A DNA stretch of 64,000 nt from Leishmania mexicana MHOM/GT/2001/U1103 (Eukaryota; Euglenozoa; Kinetoplastea; Trypanosomatida; Trypanosomatidae). The DNA lies in NCBI RefSeq assembly GCF_000234665.1, contig NC_018320.1, positions 186,001 to 250,000 on the forward strand, in the 5' to 3' direction. This document shows, one piece after another, positions 1-8,478 of the stretch (position 1 is its first letter; every line of letters begins with the position of its first letter). A program made the position numbers and the translations under genes. The notes below the pieces were generated by a model. It was not told where the DNA came from and did no database searches. It worked only from the letters and a program-made list of their open reading frames with translations.

Positions 1-751
1 CACCGCAGCCAAAGATCAGCTTTTCCGGGCAACGGCGGTAGAATGCGTTGACGTTCGCCAGTGCCGTGGGGAGGATGTAGTGGCCACCGAGGCCGCCAAA
101 GCCCTGCTTCGGCTTGATCACCACGGACTCCGTCTCCGCGTCGATCACGAGGCCGTTACCGATGCTGTTGATGCAGGTGATGAACTGCACCTTCGGGAAC
201 TCGTTGAGGATCTCGGCGGCGGCATCAAAGTGGGCGAAGTCGAAGTACGGCGGCATCTTCACACCAAACGAGTGCGGGTAGACCTCCGAGACCGCCGTCA
301 AGCACTGCCGCATCGCGTCGAAGTCGTAGGCCACCTGCGGCTTGCCGGGCACGTTGGGGCAGGACAGGTTCAGCTCCAGGATGACGCCCTTCTCTGTCGC
401 CACGGCGGCAAGGCGCTTGCACATCTCAGCATTCTCCCTCACGGACAAGCCGGACATGGACAGAAAAAGCGGCTTCTTGCCGTAGTCGTGCTGCTCCGCG
501 GCGTAGGCCATGTAGAAGTCGAGCCCGTTGTTTGGCAGGCCCATCGAGTTGATGCTGCCAAGCGGCAGGGCCCGGTAGCGCGGTGTTGGGTTGCCCTCGC
601 GGAGAGCGGGGGTGCAGCTCTTCGAGACCAGAGAACCGCTCGCCGACTCGGTCATGGCCACGAGGTCTTCCATCGTGCTGCACATCACGCCAGCCGCGTT
701 CATGAACGGGTTAGCAAACGTGTTGTTGAGAAGATTCACCTGAAGGCTCAT
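1..751 (-). CDS. DHODH: Dihydroorotate dehydrogenase (fumarate), class 1A; C-terminus cut by window edge
   Basis: Oxidises dihydroorotate to orotate, the fourth step of pyrimidine synthesis. Class 1A enzymes are soluble FMN proteins that use fumarate as acceptor, and trypanosomatids have this type instead of the mitochondrial quinone-linked one. The frame opens with ATG at 751 (MSLQVNLLNNTFANPF) and stays open for 250 codons to base 1. Visible family features are the N-terminal FMN-barrel start with FMNAAGVMC, the SKSCTPALREGNP loop, and ELNLSCPNVPGKPQ with the catalytic-loop Cys near residue 131. The substrate/FMN segment CINSIGNGLV and a GFGGLGG phosphate-site stretch follow. Family length is about 310-320 residues, so roughly 60 are missing to the left. 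It is the last pyrimidine gene of the cluster in transcription order. Confidence 0.97.
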   Translation of the reverse strand, partial: MSLQVNLLNNTFANPFMNAAGVMCSTMEDLVAMTESASGSLVSKSCTPALREGNPTPRYRALPLGSINSMGLPNNGLDFYMAYAAEQHDYGKKPLFLSMSGLSVRENAEMCKRLAAVATEKGVILELNLSCPNVPGKPQVAYDFDAMRQCLTAVSEVYPHSFGVKMPPYFDFAHFDAAAEILNEFPKVQFITCINSIGNGLVIDAETESVVIKPKQGFGGLGGHYILPTALANVNAFYRRCPEKLIFGCG

Positions 752-1778
752 GGTTGCAGCAGCGGACAGGACAGGTGTGGCAAAATAAAGGAAGAATGGG
801 TTGCAGCACGTGGCAGGTGCGTGTTGATGCTCCCTGCACTGGTCACGCACGCTGGAGGAAAGGTATGTGTGGGTGTGGGTGTGGGTGTTGATGACGAGTC
901 GACCTCACCTTTTTGCTGTCGTAAAGCCCTGCGAGGGATGATGGAGTGGTCGGTGATGGGGGATTTGGGCCGTAGCAGTCGTGGAGCGAAGAGAGGAGAG
1001 ACACACACGCACACATGGCAGTCCAGCGAAGAACAGAGGAGGGGCGGAGAGAGTCATGAAGAATCATGCGCCGTAAGCGACCCTCACTGACAGTCTGCCC
1101 GACTCGTCGTGATGATGGACAGCGTAACAGCATGAAGACGCCGTCAGTGGATGACTGGGCTGGCCGAGGAACGACGGGAAAGCGCGCAGGGCTGCCCTAG
1201 ACACCGGCCTCCACGCTTTCTAGGCCGATATGGCTGAGCCGCCGCTCAAGCCTTTTTTATTCTGCGGCAACAAGAGCACCAAGAGAGCGCGACGGATGCA
1301 CGCCGGCTCAGCAGATCGTGCGCAACTCCCCGTGCCCACATGTGTGCGTGTCTGCTCCTCTGCAGTGTCAACTCGACCACCACAACGAATGCGTGGGGAC
1401 AAGACGAGGTGGCTGCGTCGGTCATCAGCGCCACAAGAGAGACAGAGAGAGATCGATGGAGTTGCAAGTCGGCATCCGCGCATGCATCGATATCGCTTCG
1501 GTGTGTTCGTCCACTCACCCGTTCCGTCTTTTATGATGTTATCGTGGCTGCGTGAGCCGCGATTTACTCTGCGTGAGAGAGAATAGACGCGGGTGCGCGG
1601 GTGTGTGTGTGTGTGTGTGGAGGGGGGAGCACGCACCGGCATCACCGTCACCATCACCACACGTTCGGGAGAGGGAGGGGGTCGCTGCTAATCGGCGTCT
1701 GAGATCCATGTTGGGCAGCAGTCAAGCTACATGAACTCCAGCGCTTTCAATAGCCGCCGCCCTCCCCCCTCCGGCAAC
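752..1778 (-). other. Intergenic spacer between aspartate carbamoyltransferase and DHODH
   Basis: No coding frame is supported; open frames on both strands are low-complexity His/Arg/Ser-rich. It should hold the 3' UTR of the carbamoyltransferase mRNA and the spliced-leader acceptor of DHODH. A weak candidate acceptor is the AG at 851-852 (minus strand) behind the pyrimidine run 853-862. A GT-rich microsatellite lies at about 1600-1620. Confidence 0.6.
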
Positions 1779-2762
1779 TCAAGAAAGCACGCTGAAGAGG
1801 ATAGCCATGCGCATGAAGAGGCCGTAGCGCATCTGTCGGAAGTACGCCGCACGCGGGTCGTCGTCGATGTCCGTGCTGAGCTCATCCACGCGGGGCAGCG
1901 GGTGCATGACAATCATCTTCGCCTTCGCGTGTGCCAGGCGAGCCTTGTCGATCCTCAGGCTAGCTTTGGAAGCCTCAAAGGCGGCCATGGCGTCGGCGTC
2001 ACCGGCAGTGGAGGCGACAAATCGCTCCTTCTGCAGGCGCGTCGCGTAGAGCACGTCGCAGTCGGCCACAACCTCGGGAGTGAGGCCACACGCCTGCTCC
2101 ATCGTGATCCCGCGCTTCTGTACGTCCGTCGCGACATGCTCCAGCACCTCTGCAGGCATCTCCAGCCCAGCAGGGGCGATGAGGTACACCTTCCTCAGCG
2201 CGAAGTTGTGCGTCAGCAGCTTCAGCAGCGAATGCACCGTGCGGCCCTTCTTGAGGTCCCCGATCAGCGCAATCGTAATGCCGTCCACGGCGCCGAGCTC
2301 GGCGTGAATCGTAAGGATGTCGAGCAACGCCTGAGTCGGGTGCTCACCAGCGCCGTTGCCAGCGTTCATGATCGGGTGCGTCGCCACACTCATCGCCTGC
2401 TCCAGCGCTTCCTCCTTAACGTGGCGGAGGACGAGCACGTCACTGTACGAGTCCAGCGTGCGGACGGTGTCCTGCAGTGTCTCGCCCTTGTTCACAGATG
2501 ACGTCTCCACCGTGAAGTTCACGACGCCGCCGCCCAGCCGCATCATGGCCGCGCAAAAACTCGACAGCGTGCGAGAGCTGTCCTCGAAGAACAGCGGCGT
2601 CATGACGCGACCGCGCAGGGCGTCGATAGTTTTACCTGCCTCGATGTGTGTCTTCATATCCAGTGCGAGCTGGATGAGGGCGTCAATGTCAGCGCGCGAG
2701 AACTGCGCAGCGGAGGCCACACTCTGGCCCTTGAGGGAGGCAACCGGATTGAAAGTGGACAT
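1779..2762 (-). CDS. ACT: Aspartate carbamoyltransferase
   Basis: Condenses carbamoyl phosphate with aspartate to give carbamoyl-aspartate, the second step of pyrimidine synthesis. The 327-residue length fits a single catalytic chain of about 310 residues. The ATG at 2762 starts MSTFNPVASLKGQSV. Carbamoyl-phosphate site: SSRT at residues 62-65 inside FFEDSSRT, with Ser where the common motif has STRT. HPTQALLD lies at 141-148, the GDLKKGRTVHS hinge at about 168-178, and the aspartate-binding MHPLPRVDE at about 286-294. No regulatory chain or CPS fusion is present. Animals fuse this enzyme into CAD, whereas here it is a separate gene in the same polycistron as its partners. Confidence 0.97.
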   Translation of the reverse strand: MSTFNPVASLKGQSVASAAQFSRADIDALIQLALDMKTHIEAGKTIDALRGRVMTPLFFEDSSRTLSSFCAAMMRLGGGVVNFTVETSSVNKGETLQDTVRTLDSYSDVLVLRHVKEEALEQAMSVATHPIMNAGNGAGEHPTQALLDILTIHAELGAVDGITIALIGDLKKGRTVHSLLKLLTHNFALRKVYLIAPAGLEMPAEVLEHVATDVQKRGITMEQACGLTPEVVADCDVLYATRLQKERFVASTAGDADAMAAFEASKASLRIDKARLAHAKAKMIVMHPLPRVDELSTDIDDDPRAAYFRQMRYGLFMRMAILFSVLS

Positions 2763-3118
2763 GATCGTGGCGGCGTGAGAAAGGAAACAGAACGGCGTTC
2801 TGCGTTCGCCTCGCTACAGAGTCGATGGGTGCTCGCTCAACGGTCGCTGGATGATGAGTGCGTATATGAAAGGGTGTGCACACATACGGTGTGTGCTCTC
2901 GCTGGGTTGCCGTTGCGGTTCGCGCGGAAGCAGAGACTTACGGGCCAGAGAAGAGAGAGAGGGAGAGCAGAGGCGTGGGGACGCTCCGTGTGCATGCGTA
3001 GAGGCAATTTCGTGCATGAGTCGCCGGAGAGGCGCGAAGGGGGAGCCGATGAAGCACCAGCCGAGAGAGGAAAAAAAAAGCAGGCTGCACTGCGGCGTCA
3101 CGAGGGCACCGCCGACCT
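2763..3118 (-). other. Short spacer upstream of aspartate carbamoyltransferase
   Basis: This 356-base gap holds no supported gene. A purine run at 2778-2790 is a short pyrimidine tract on the transcribed strand just before the carbamoyltransferase ATG, but no AG lies between it and the start, so the real splice acceptor is probably further upstream. Confidence 0.5.
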
Positions 3119-3482
3119 TCACTGCAGTGACATGATGTACGCGCCGAGGAGCGGTGCAACATTGAAGTTCGGCACCCGCTTCGAGGCAGCCATGGACACG
3201 GCGATGAAGTTGGTGAACCGGAACGTGGTTGTTGGCACCACGGCCACTAGCAGGCGGTGCCACATGCGGCGGAAGCTGTACTCGTTCCGCCTCAGCGCAC
3301 CGACTACACCCTTCTTCCCCCTCACCCTCGTCCCCGCGTTGAAACACGCCCAGGAAGACCAGCAGCAAGGGCAGGAGTGCTTCCATGACCGCCAGCCCTC
3401 GCGCGCGGCCAGAGATGTGCCGATCACGCTCTTGGTTGCGCTGCTTCATCTCCCCAGCTCCCAGCACCGCGAGTACAGCCAT
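3119..3482 (-). CDS. Small predicted membrane protein, reading frame broken by one base
   Basis: Not recognised by name. An ATG at 3482 opens MAVLAVLGAGEMKQ and runs into a hydrophobic segment (MEALLPLLLVFLGVFQ), then loses frame. From about 3320 the neighbouring frame carries coding-like sequence to a TGA at 3119-3121 and ends GAYIMSLQ. In the last 48 codons I count G/C at about 54, 44 and 83 percent of codon positions 1, 2 and 3, the signature of real coding sequence here. The two halves differ by one base, and a run of five C (plus strand) sits at the junction, 3317-3321. With one base fewer the gene would be a single frame of about 120 residues. Either an assembly/sequencing error or a recent pseudogene; I favour a real small gene between UMP synthase and the carbamoyltransferase. 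Confidence 0.5.
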
Positions 3483-3774
3483 GAAGCGCCGCACCCCCAC
3501 ACCCACCCACCCACCCCAGCGTGTTTGCCACCCGGAGCACGGTGATCATCTTCCCCCCCCCCTGCGCAACGGGTCCGCTTTCTCGTGCACGTGCAGCGGA
3601 CACGCTACCGCCACAAGACTCCAACGAGCAGCCCCAAGCACCAAGAAACTTGATATCTCAGCATCCACAAGCCGCCCCCACGTATGTGCCCGCGTGGTCC
3701 ATGAGACACGCAGCAATGCAAGAGATTCCGCTCAGAGGAAAAGCCAGTCGCGCCAGCACCCTCCGTCACGATTG

Positions 3775-4260
3775 CGTCGCCAAGAGCGCGCCGACCATGT
3801 TGTCCACGGTCATCGACCCAGCACAGATGCCAAGCGGCGAGGTGGAATAGCCTTACGGGTTCTGGCACTCCGCGGCGCTGTAAGGCCACGAGTGCCGCGC
3901 ATCCAGCAAGCGGCACTGCCTCGCACGCCGTCCACACCGTGTACGCCCCACAGTTTGGCCCCGGGGTAGTGTACAGCTGCGAGTAGAGCGGTGTCACAGT
4001 GGTGCCCTAACGTGAGGGAAGCCACCTGATCATCGGCACCACGCTCACCTTTCGATTCTCGCGATGAACGAACGCCAGGAGAGACGCCTGTAACGGCTTT
4101 TGGGGGGATCGGTGCGGACACCTGCACGTTCAGCAAGAGTTTGTCCGCGCTTAGCACCATTACCCGCCTCTTCGGACCCCGAAGCACCGTCGCTGCGGCG
4201 GCAGACGGTGCCCATGAGGCCCGCACTCCGGGTGACTCTGCAGGCTGTCCTTATGCCGCA
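3775..4260 (-). pseudogene. Degenerate sequence: retroposon relic (SIDER-like) or broken gene
   Basis: On the minus strand three short stretches read like coding sequence but lie in different frames with stops between them: one around VMVLSADKLLLNVQ (about 4100-4160), one around CGAYTVWTACEAVPLAGC (about 3890-3950), and one ending GALLATQS before a stop at 3768-3770. It lies inside the presumed UMP synthase 3' UTR, where Leishmania commonly carries short degenerate retroposons (SIDERs) of about 500 bp. The plus-strand text near 3990-4025 looks reminiscent of that family, but I cannot align it. A decayed protein gene is the alternative. Confidence 0.25.
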
Positions 4261-5552
4261 GAGACGGGGGTGCCGGTAGTGCGGGGCATCAGCTGCTTCC
4301 ACGCCACACGTGCTTCAGCCATGCGCAAGATAGAGGCTGGCTGCGTGTTGCCTTGTGGTGCTGCCCGCTGCGGAGATCGGGGGAAGCACAGCCGCTGTTC
4401 TGAACAGTTCACAATTCTGGGCGCGCGGCTCCCAGGCGGCCATGTGCACGGCTCACCCTGATGTCCGTGCAGCGTTGCCTCATCGACCTTCGAGGTGGAG
4501 GTCGGTCGAGCTGGTGCTCGTCGATGCCGCACCGCGGGGGGAGGCCTGTGGCAGGCATGTGACGACGGAGCACGCGGAAGGGAAAAGTAGAGAGGATGAA
4601 GGGCGACCGAGAGGCAGTGGTGGCAGAGAGCAAGTGAATGATAAGCTGATGTAGCCCCTAGCCTGCGCGAGATAGATAGATAGGTGATCAACGCGTATAC
4701 AGGCGAGTGCACGCACAGCATGCACAAGCGCACAGACACATACATAGAGGGCTGACAGCTACAGCCCCCGGGCGTCAGTCGTCCGTCTTTCACCACCCAC
4801 TCACCCACTCACTCCTCCTTCACAGCCAGTGTGGCCCCACTGTGACAAAGGCTCTTCACTCCCATCGCCCCTTCGCTGCAAACATTCGCCGCCACGCCCC
4901 GATCATCACCGCCACCGCTGTCGTGCCTGGGTCACTTGTACTTCTCGCACTCTCCAGCACATCCGCGTGTACGCGATCACGCTTGCGCGCATTGCACACA
5001 CACACAGTGCACACTGCACGCTGCACGTACACTCCAATGGTCGACTTACGTCGTCCTTTATGAGATAAATTTAAAAGGGAAAAGGGAAAAACGGCCGGGC
5101 CTCCTCCCCTTCTTCACTCGCCTCCTCCGTGCTGCGCATTGCACACACACACGCGCACACACGCGCTGCACGTGCACACACAGGTGGAGAGAGAGAGCCG
5201 GAGGGAGACACGGAGGAGCTCAGAGAATACTACTTAGAGAACAGCGGGTGCGGGCGTGTGTAGTGCAGCTGTTTTCGGGAATATACACAACTATGCGTGT
5301 GTGCCGTGTGGTTGCGAGATGGCCTCCATACATCATTGAGGATGCGCACACCTATGGAGAGACGGGGACGCATACGCCCCCCCCACCCACACCGCCCATC
5401 ATCAGGGGTGCGCGAGATCGCGCTTCGCCCTTGTCCATTTTAAGGCACACACACACACACACAGAGCACTGTTTCCTTTTGCTCGACGCATCCGTTGCGA
5501 CGGTCGCGTACCCACCACTGGCATGCTCGCATCCGCTCTCGCCCTTGCAGCT

Positions 5553-5556
<4 letters not shown>

Positions 5557-5584
<28 letters not shown>
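5557..5584. repeat. (GT)14 microsatellite
   Basis: Perfect GT dinucleotide run about 30 bases beyond the UMP synthase stop codon, therefore at the start of its 3' UTR as a CA tract in the RNA. Confidence 0.9.
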
Positions 5585-5615
5585 AGCGGGGTAGTACTTT
5601 AACTAATAGGCTTCT

Positions 5616-6989
5616 TTATAACTTGCTCTGCTTCCACTGGCCGAGGAAGGCGCGCACATCCGCCTCCTGCTGGGAAGTGATGGCGTTGCTCTTGCGCCAG
5701 AGCGGCAGCAGCTGGTGGAGCCCCACCACGGCCTCAAAGTCGTAGCCGAGCTTGTTCAAGAAGGCCTTGGCACCCATATCGCGGTCCACCAGCACCACGA
5801 TCGACACCACCTCGAGCCCAGCAGACCTGAGCTTCTCGATCGCCTCGACCTTGGTCTCACCGGTGGACACGAGGTCGTCGATGATGACAACGCGGTCGCC
5901 CTTCTTGTACTCGCCCTCGATGGCCGCCTTTGTGCCGTAGATTTTCGCCTCCCGGCGGGGGTAGATGAGCGGGACGTTCATCTCGTTGGAGATGGCGCTA
6001 GCGATGGGTAGTGCGGCGTACGGCAGGCCGGCGATACGGTCGAACTTGTAATGACGCAGCACCTTCGCGTACTCGCGAGCCACGAGCCGCATGATAGCCG
6101 GGTACGTGACGAGGCGGCGCAGATCAATGTAAATTGGCGAAGACTTGCCCGACTTGAGCGTGAAGTTGCCGAAGCGCACGCAATGCGAGTCCACGAGTGC
6201 CTTAGCCAGCTCGACGGAGGCACCCTTGGCGAAGCGCATCGCGTTGATCTCCTCGCACAGCTCCTTCGCAGCGGCGCGTGGGTCGGCCGCGCGGGCGAGG
6301 CCGCGCGACACGTTGATGAGCATGCCGCTGCCGTCGGCGCGGAGACCCGCATCGAGGCTCGCCTTGAGGCTGCCGCCCTGCGCGCCAATGCCTGGCACCA
6401 GGAACCACAGCGTTGGCGCACGCGCGCGCACGCGAGCCAGCGCGACCGGGTCCGTCGCCCCAACGACCAGGCCAACGTTGCCGTTCACATTCCACGAGCC
6501 CTCGGCGCGCTCGGCAACGGCCTCGTACAAGTACTTGTCACCTACGCGCAGGCACTGAAAATCGTCGCTGCTCTTGTTAGACGTCTTGCAAAGCACAAAC
6601 ACGCCCTTCTCGGGGTAGCGCATGAACGGCTGAAGGCTGTCGGCGCCCATGTAGGGCGAGGCAGTGATGGCGTGCGCGTTCAGGTGCTTGAAGGCGGAGG
6701 TGGCGTACGCGTCGGCAGTGTCAGCGATATCACCGCGCTTCGCATCCAGCACCACAGGGATGCCGGGGGGAACGGCACCAATCACCTCCAGCAGCGCCGT
6801 CCAGCCCTCGGCGCCGAAGAGCTCGAAGAAGGCCGCGTTCGGCTTGTAGGCAGCGGCGTACTCGTGCGTCTGCTCAATCAGGCACTTGCACTCCTCCACC
6901 GCCGCAGCGGCCGTCTCGGCGCGGGGGTCGAGGCCGACGCAGAGCAGCGAGCGCTTGGCGCGCTCGTTCAGAAGATCAAAGAACGACAT
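5616..6989 (-). CDS. UMPS: Bifunctional OMP decarboxylase-orotate phosphoribosyltransferase (UMP synthase), glycosomal
   Basis: Performs the last two steps to UMP: orotate plus PRPP to OMP, then decarboxylation. The domain order is reversed relative to animal UMPS. Residues 1 to about 250 are OMPDC, with the catalytic LDAKRGDI at 81-88 (Asp82, Lys84, Asp87) and a phosphate-loop VPGIGAQGG near 198-206. Residues of about 255-457 are OPRT, with the PRPP-binding VVIIDDLVSTGET at 367-379. The protein ends QSKL, a classical PTS1 peroxisomal signal, so it should be imported into glycosomes. I start at the ATG at 6989 (MSFFDLLNERAKRS), giving 457 residues. The open frame continues 27 codons upstream, but that part is Thr/Ser/His leader-like sequence. 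Confidence 0.98.
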   Translation of the reverse strand: MSFFDLLNERAKRSLLCVGLDPRAETAAAAVEECKCLIEQTHEYAAAYKPNAAFFELFGAEGWTALLEVIGAVPPGIPVVLDAKRGDIADTADAYATSAFKHLNAHAITASPYMGADSLQPFMRYPEKGVFVLCKTSNKSSDDFQCLRVGDKYLYEAVAERAEGSWNVNGNVGLVVGATDPVALARVRARAPTLWFLVPGIGAQGGSLKASLDAGLRADGSGMLINVSRGLARAADPRAAAKELCEEINAMRFAKGASVELAKALVDSHCVRFGNFTLKSGKSSPIYIDLRRLVTYPAIMRLVAREYAKVLRHYKFDRIAGLPYAALPIASAISNEMNVPLIYPRREAKIYGTKAAIEGEYKKGDRVVIIDDLVSTGETKVEAIEKLRSAGLEVVSIVVLVDRDMGAKAFLNKLGYDFEAVVGLHQLLPLWRKSNAITSQQEADVRAFLGQWKQSKL

Positions 6990-8478
6990 GCGATAACCAC
7001 GAAGAGGTGTTGGTGTCCGTGTGTGGGAGTGAGAGGAAGACAGTCGGTTCCTGCGTGCGTGAGACGGCACAGAGGTGGTGGAGGAGCGATGCGGAGGAGT
7101 GGAGGATACTTTCTGTGCCTTTCATTTCGCAGCAGGCGCGGCGGGCAGAAAAACACGCGTCTGCGCGAGATGGGAAGCCTTCACGGTAGCCAGCGCTCCA
7201 GACACCTACGCGTGCAGCACTTTGCGCGCACGAGAAAGTGGGGAGGAGGAGGATAAGGGAGGCAAGAGAAGTGCGCGACGGCGAGGGACGACGCAGGTGC
7301 GCTGAAGAATGCACACAACACGTGCAGGGCCCCCACCCCATCATCATACTCTTCACCTACGGGCTAGCGTAGCACGCACACGCACGCATCACACACAAAG
7401 GACAAGGTGTACGCGCCACGCTAGGCGTCACATGGCACAGCAGGGAAAACATGTCCCTCACCATTGCCATGTAGCTGCGCGTTGTGTCCACTTGCGTGAC
7501 TGGGGCGCGCGCCCGCGTATGCTCCAGCGACGCAGCAAACAGGTTCAGTGGGGCCTCTCCGCACCCCCCCTCTCCGTACTCGTCGAGGCACACGTCCATC
7601 ACGCGGTAAAGCGGGGGGAGAGAGACAACGGAAAACAACCAGGAGCGCAGCAGAGAAAGTGCATGCAGGCATGTGTAGAAACCGTGTAAGGAGTGTAGTA
7701 GGCCGCAGGGCAAGTGGAGAGCCGGCACGTGCGCCTCCGCCGCTGCCGCCACCCACCCACCCCCACTCGCCCCATCCCCACGGCTGAGATCTGGCGGCTG
7801 CATCGGCGGATGTGTGTTGGGGAGGCGACGCACACGTCCGTGGCCGCCGGAACTGAAAAACAAAATACGGAAAAGACGACGGCGAAGTGGACAAGAGACG
7901 GCGGGCGGCAGGGGGGACGAGAACGGCGTGAAGTGCCCCTTCCCTCCCCCTCCCCCCTCTCAGTGATGCGCCAACGCGCACTCTGCCACTGCTGCAACCG
8001 CGAACGGAGTGGGATAGGCTGCCACGACAACGCCTGCAAACGGCAGACACACACCCACACACACGCTCAGGGAGAAAGAAGCACCGACTGCTCTCCCCCT
8101 CCCTCCCTCTCCTTTGCTGGCTCGCCGTCGAGGACTCCCATCCAACGGGGCTCCTGTCGCTGCCGGCAGCGCGAGCGCATAAGGACGACTGGGATCGACT
8201 GCAAGGAGAAGGAGCTCACGCAACACCAAGACTCTGGCAGGAGCGTGCACACCCACACTCACACATGTACGCTGTCCCCACTGAAACGGTGAATGGAAAG
8301 CCCTTCATGGAGAGGGGACGAGATAGGGGCGGCGGGGCGGGGCGGGCACGCATCGAAGCACAGAGTGAACCGCGCAGGCGCACGCGGGCAACGGATGCAG
8401 GCGCCTACTGTGGCTCGACAAGCGATTTACACGTGTGTGCGTGTGCACGGCGGAACAGATAGTCGGGGTGGAGAGAGC
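6990..8478 (-). other. Spacer between the nucleoside kinase-like gene and UMP synthase
   Basis: No gene is supported in 1.5 kb. A candidate acceptor for UMP synthase is the AG at 7051-7052 (minus strand), preceded by pyrimidine-rich sequence across 7060-7110. The rest is CA-rich and purine-rich low-complexity sequence. Confidence 0.5.

Larger units (their letters stand above)
3483..5615 (-). other. Long spacer downstream of UMP synthase
   Basis: About 2.1 kb expected to contain the UMP synthase 3' UTR and the leader of the small gene. Apart from the degenerate patch at 3775-4260 I see only low-complexity sequence: a CCCA-rich stretch near 3500-3515, CA repeats at about 5000-5010 and 5445-5461, and a long GT tract at 5557-5584. 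No frame shows family similarity. Confidence 0.5.

Noticed and set aside
4660..5300. Possible strand-switch region or transcription start
   Set aside because: Genes on both sides are on the minus strand, so there is no switch; the sequence is just CA-rich spacer.
6051..7256. 401-codon plus-strand open frame opposite UMP synthase
   Set aside because: Antisense shadow that runs into spacer sequence; no recognisable domain.
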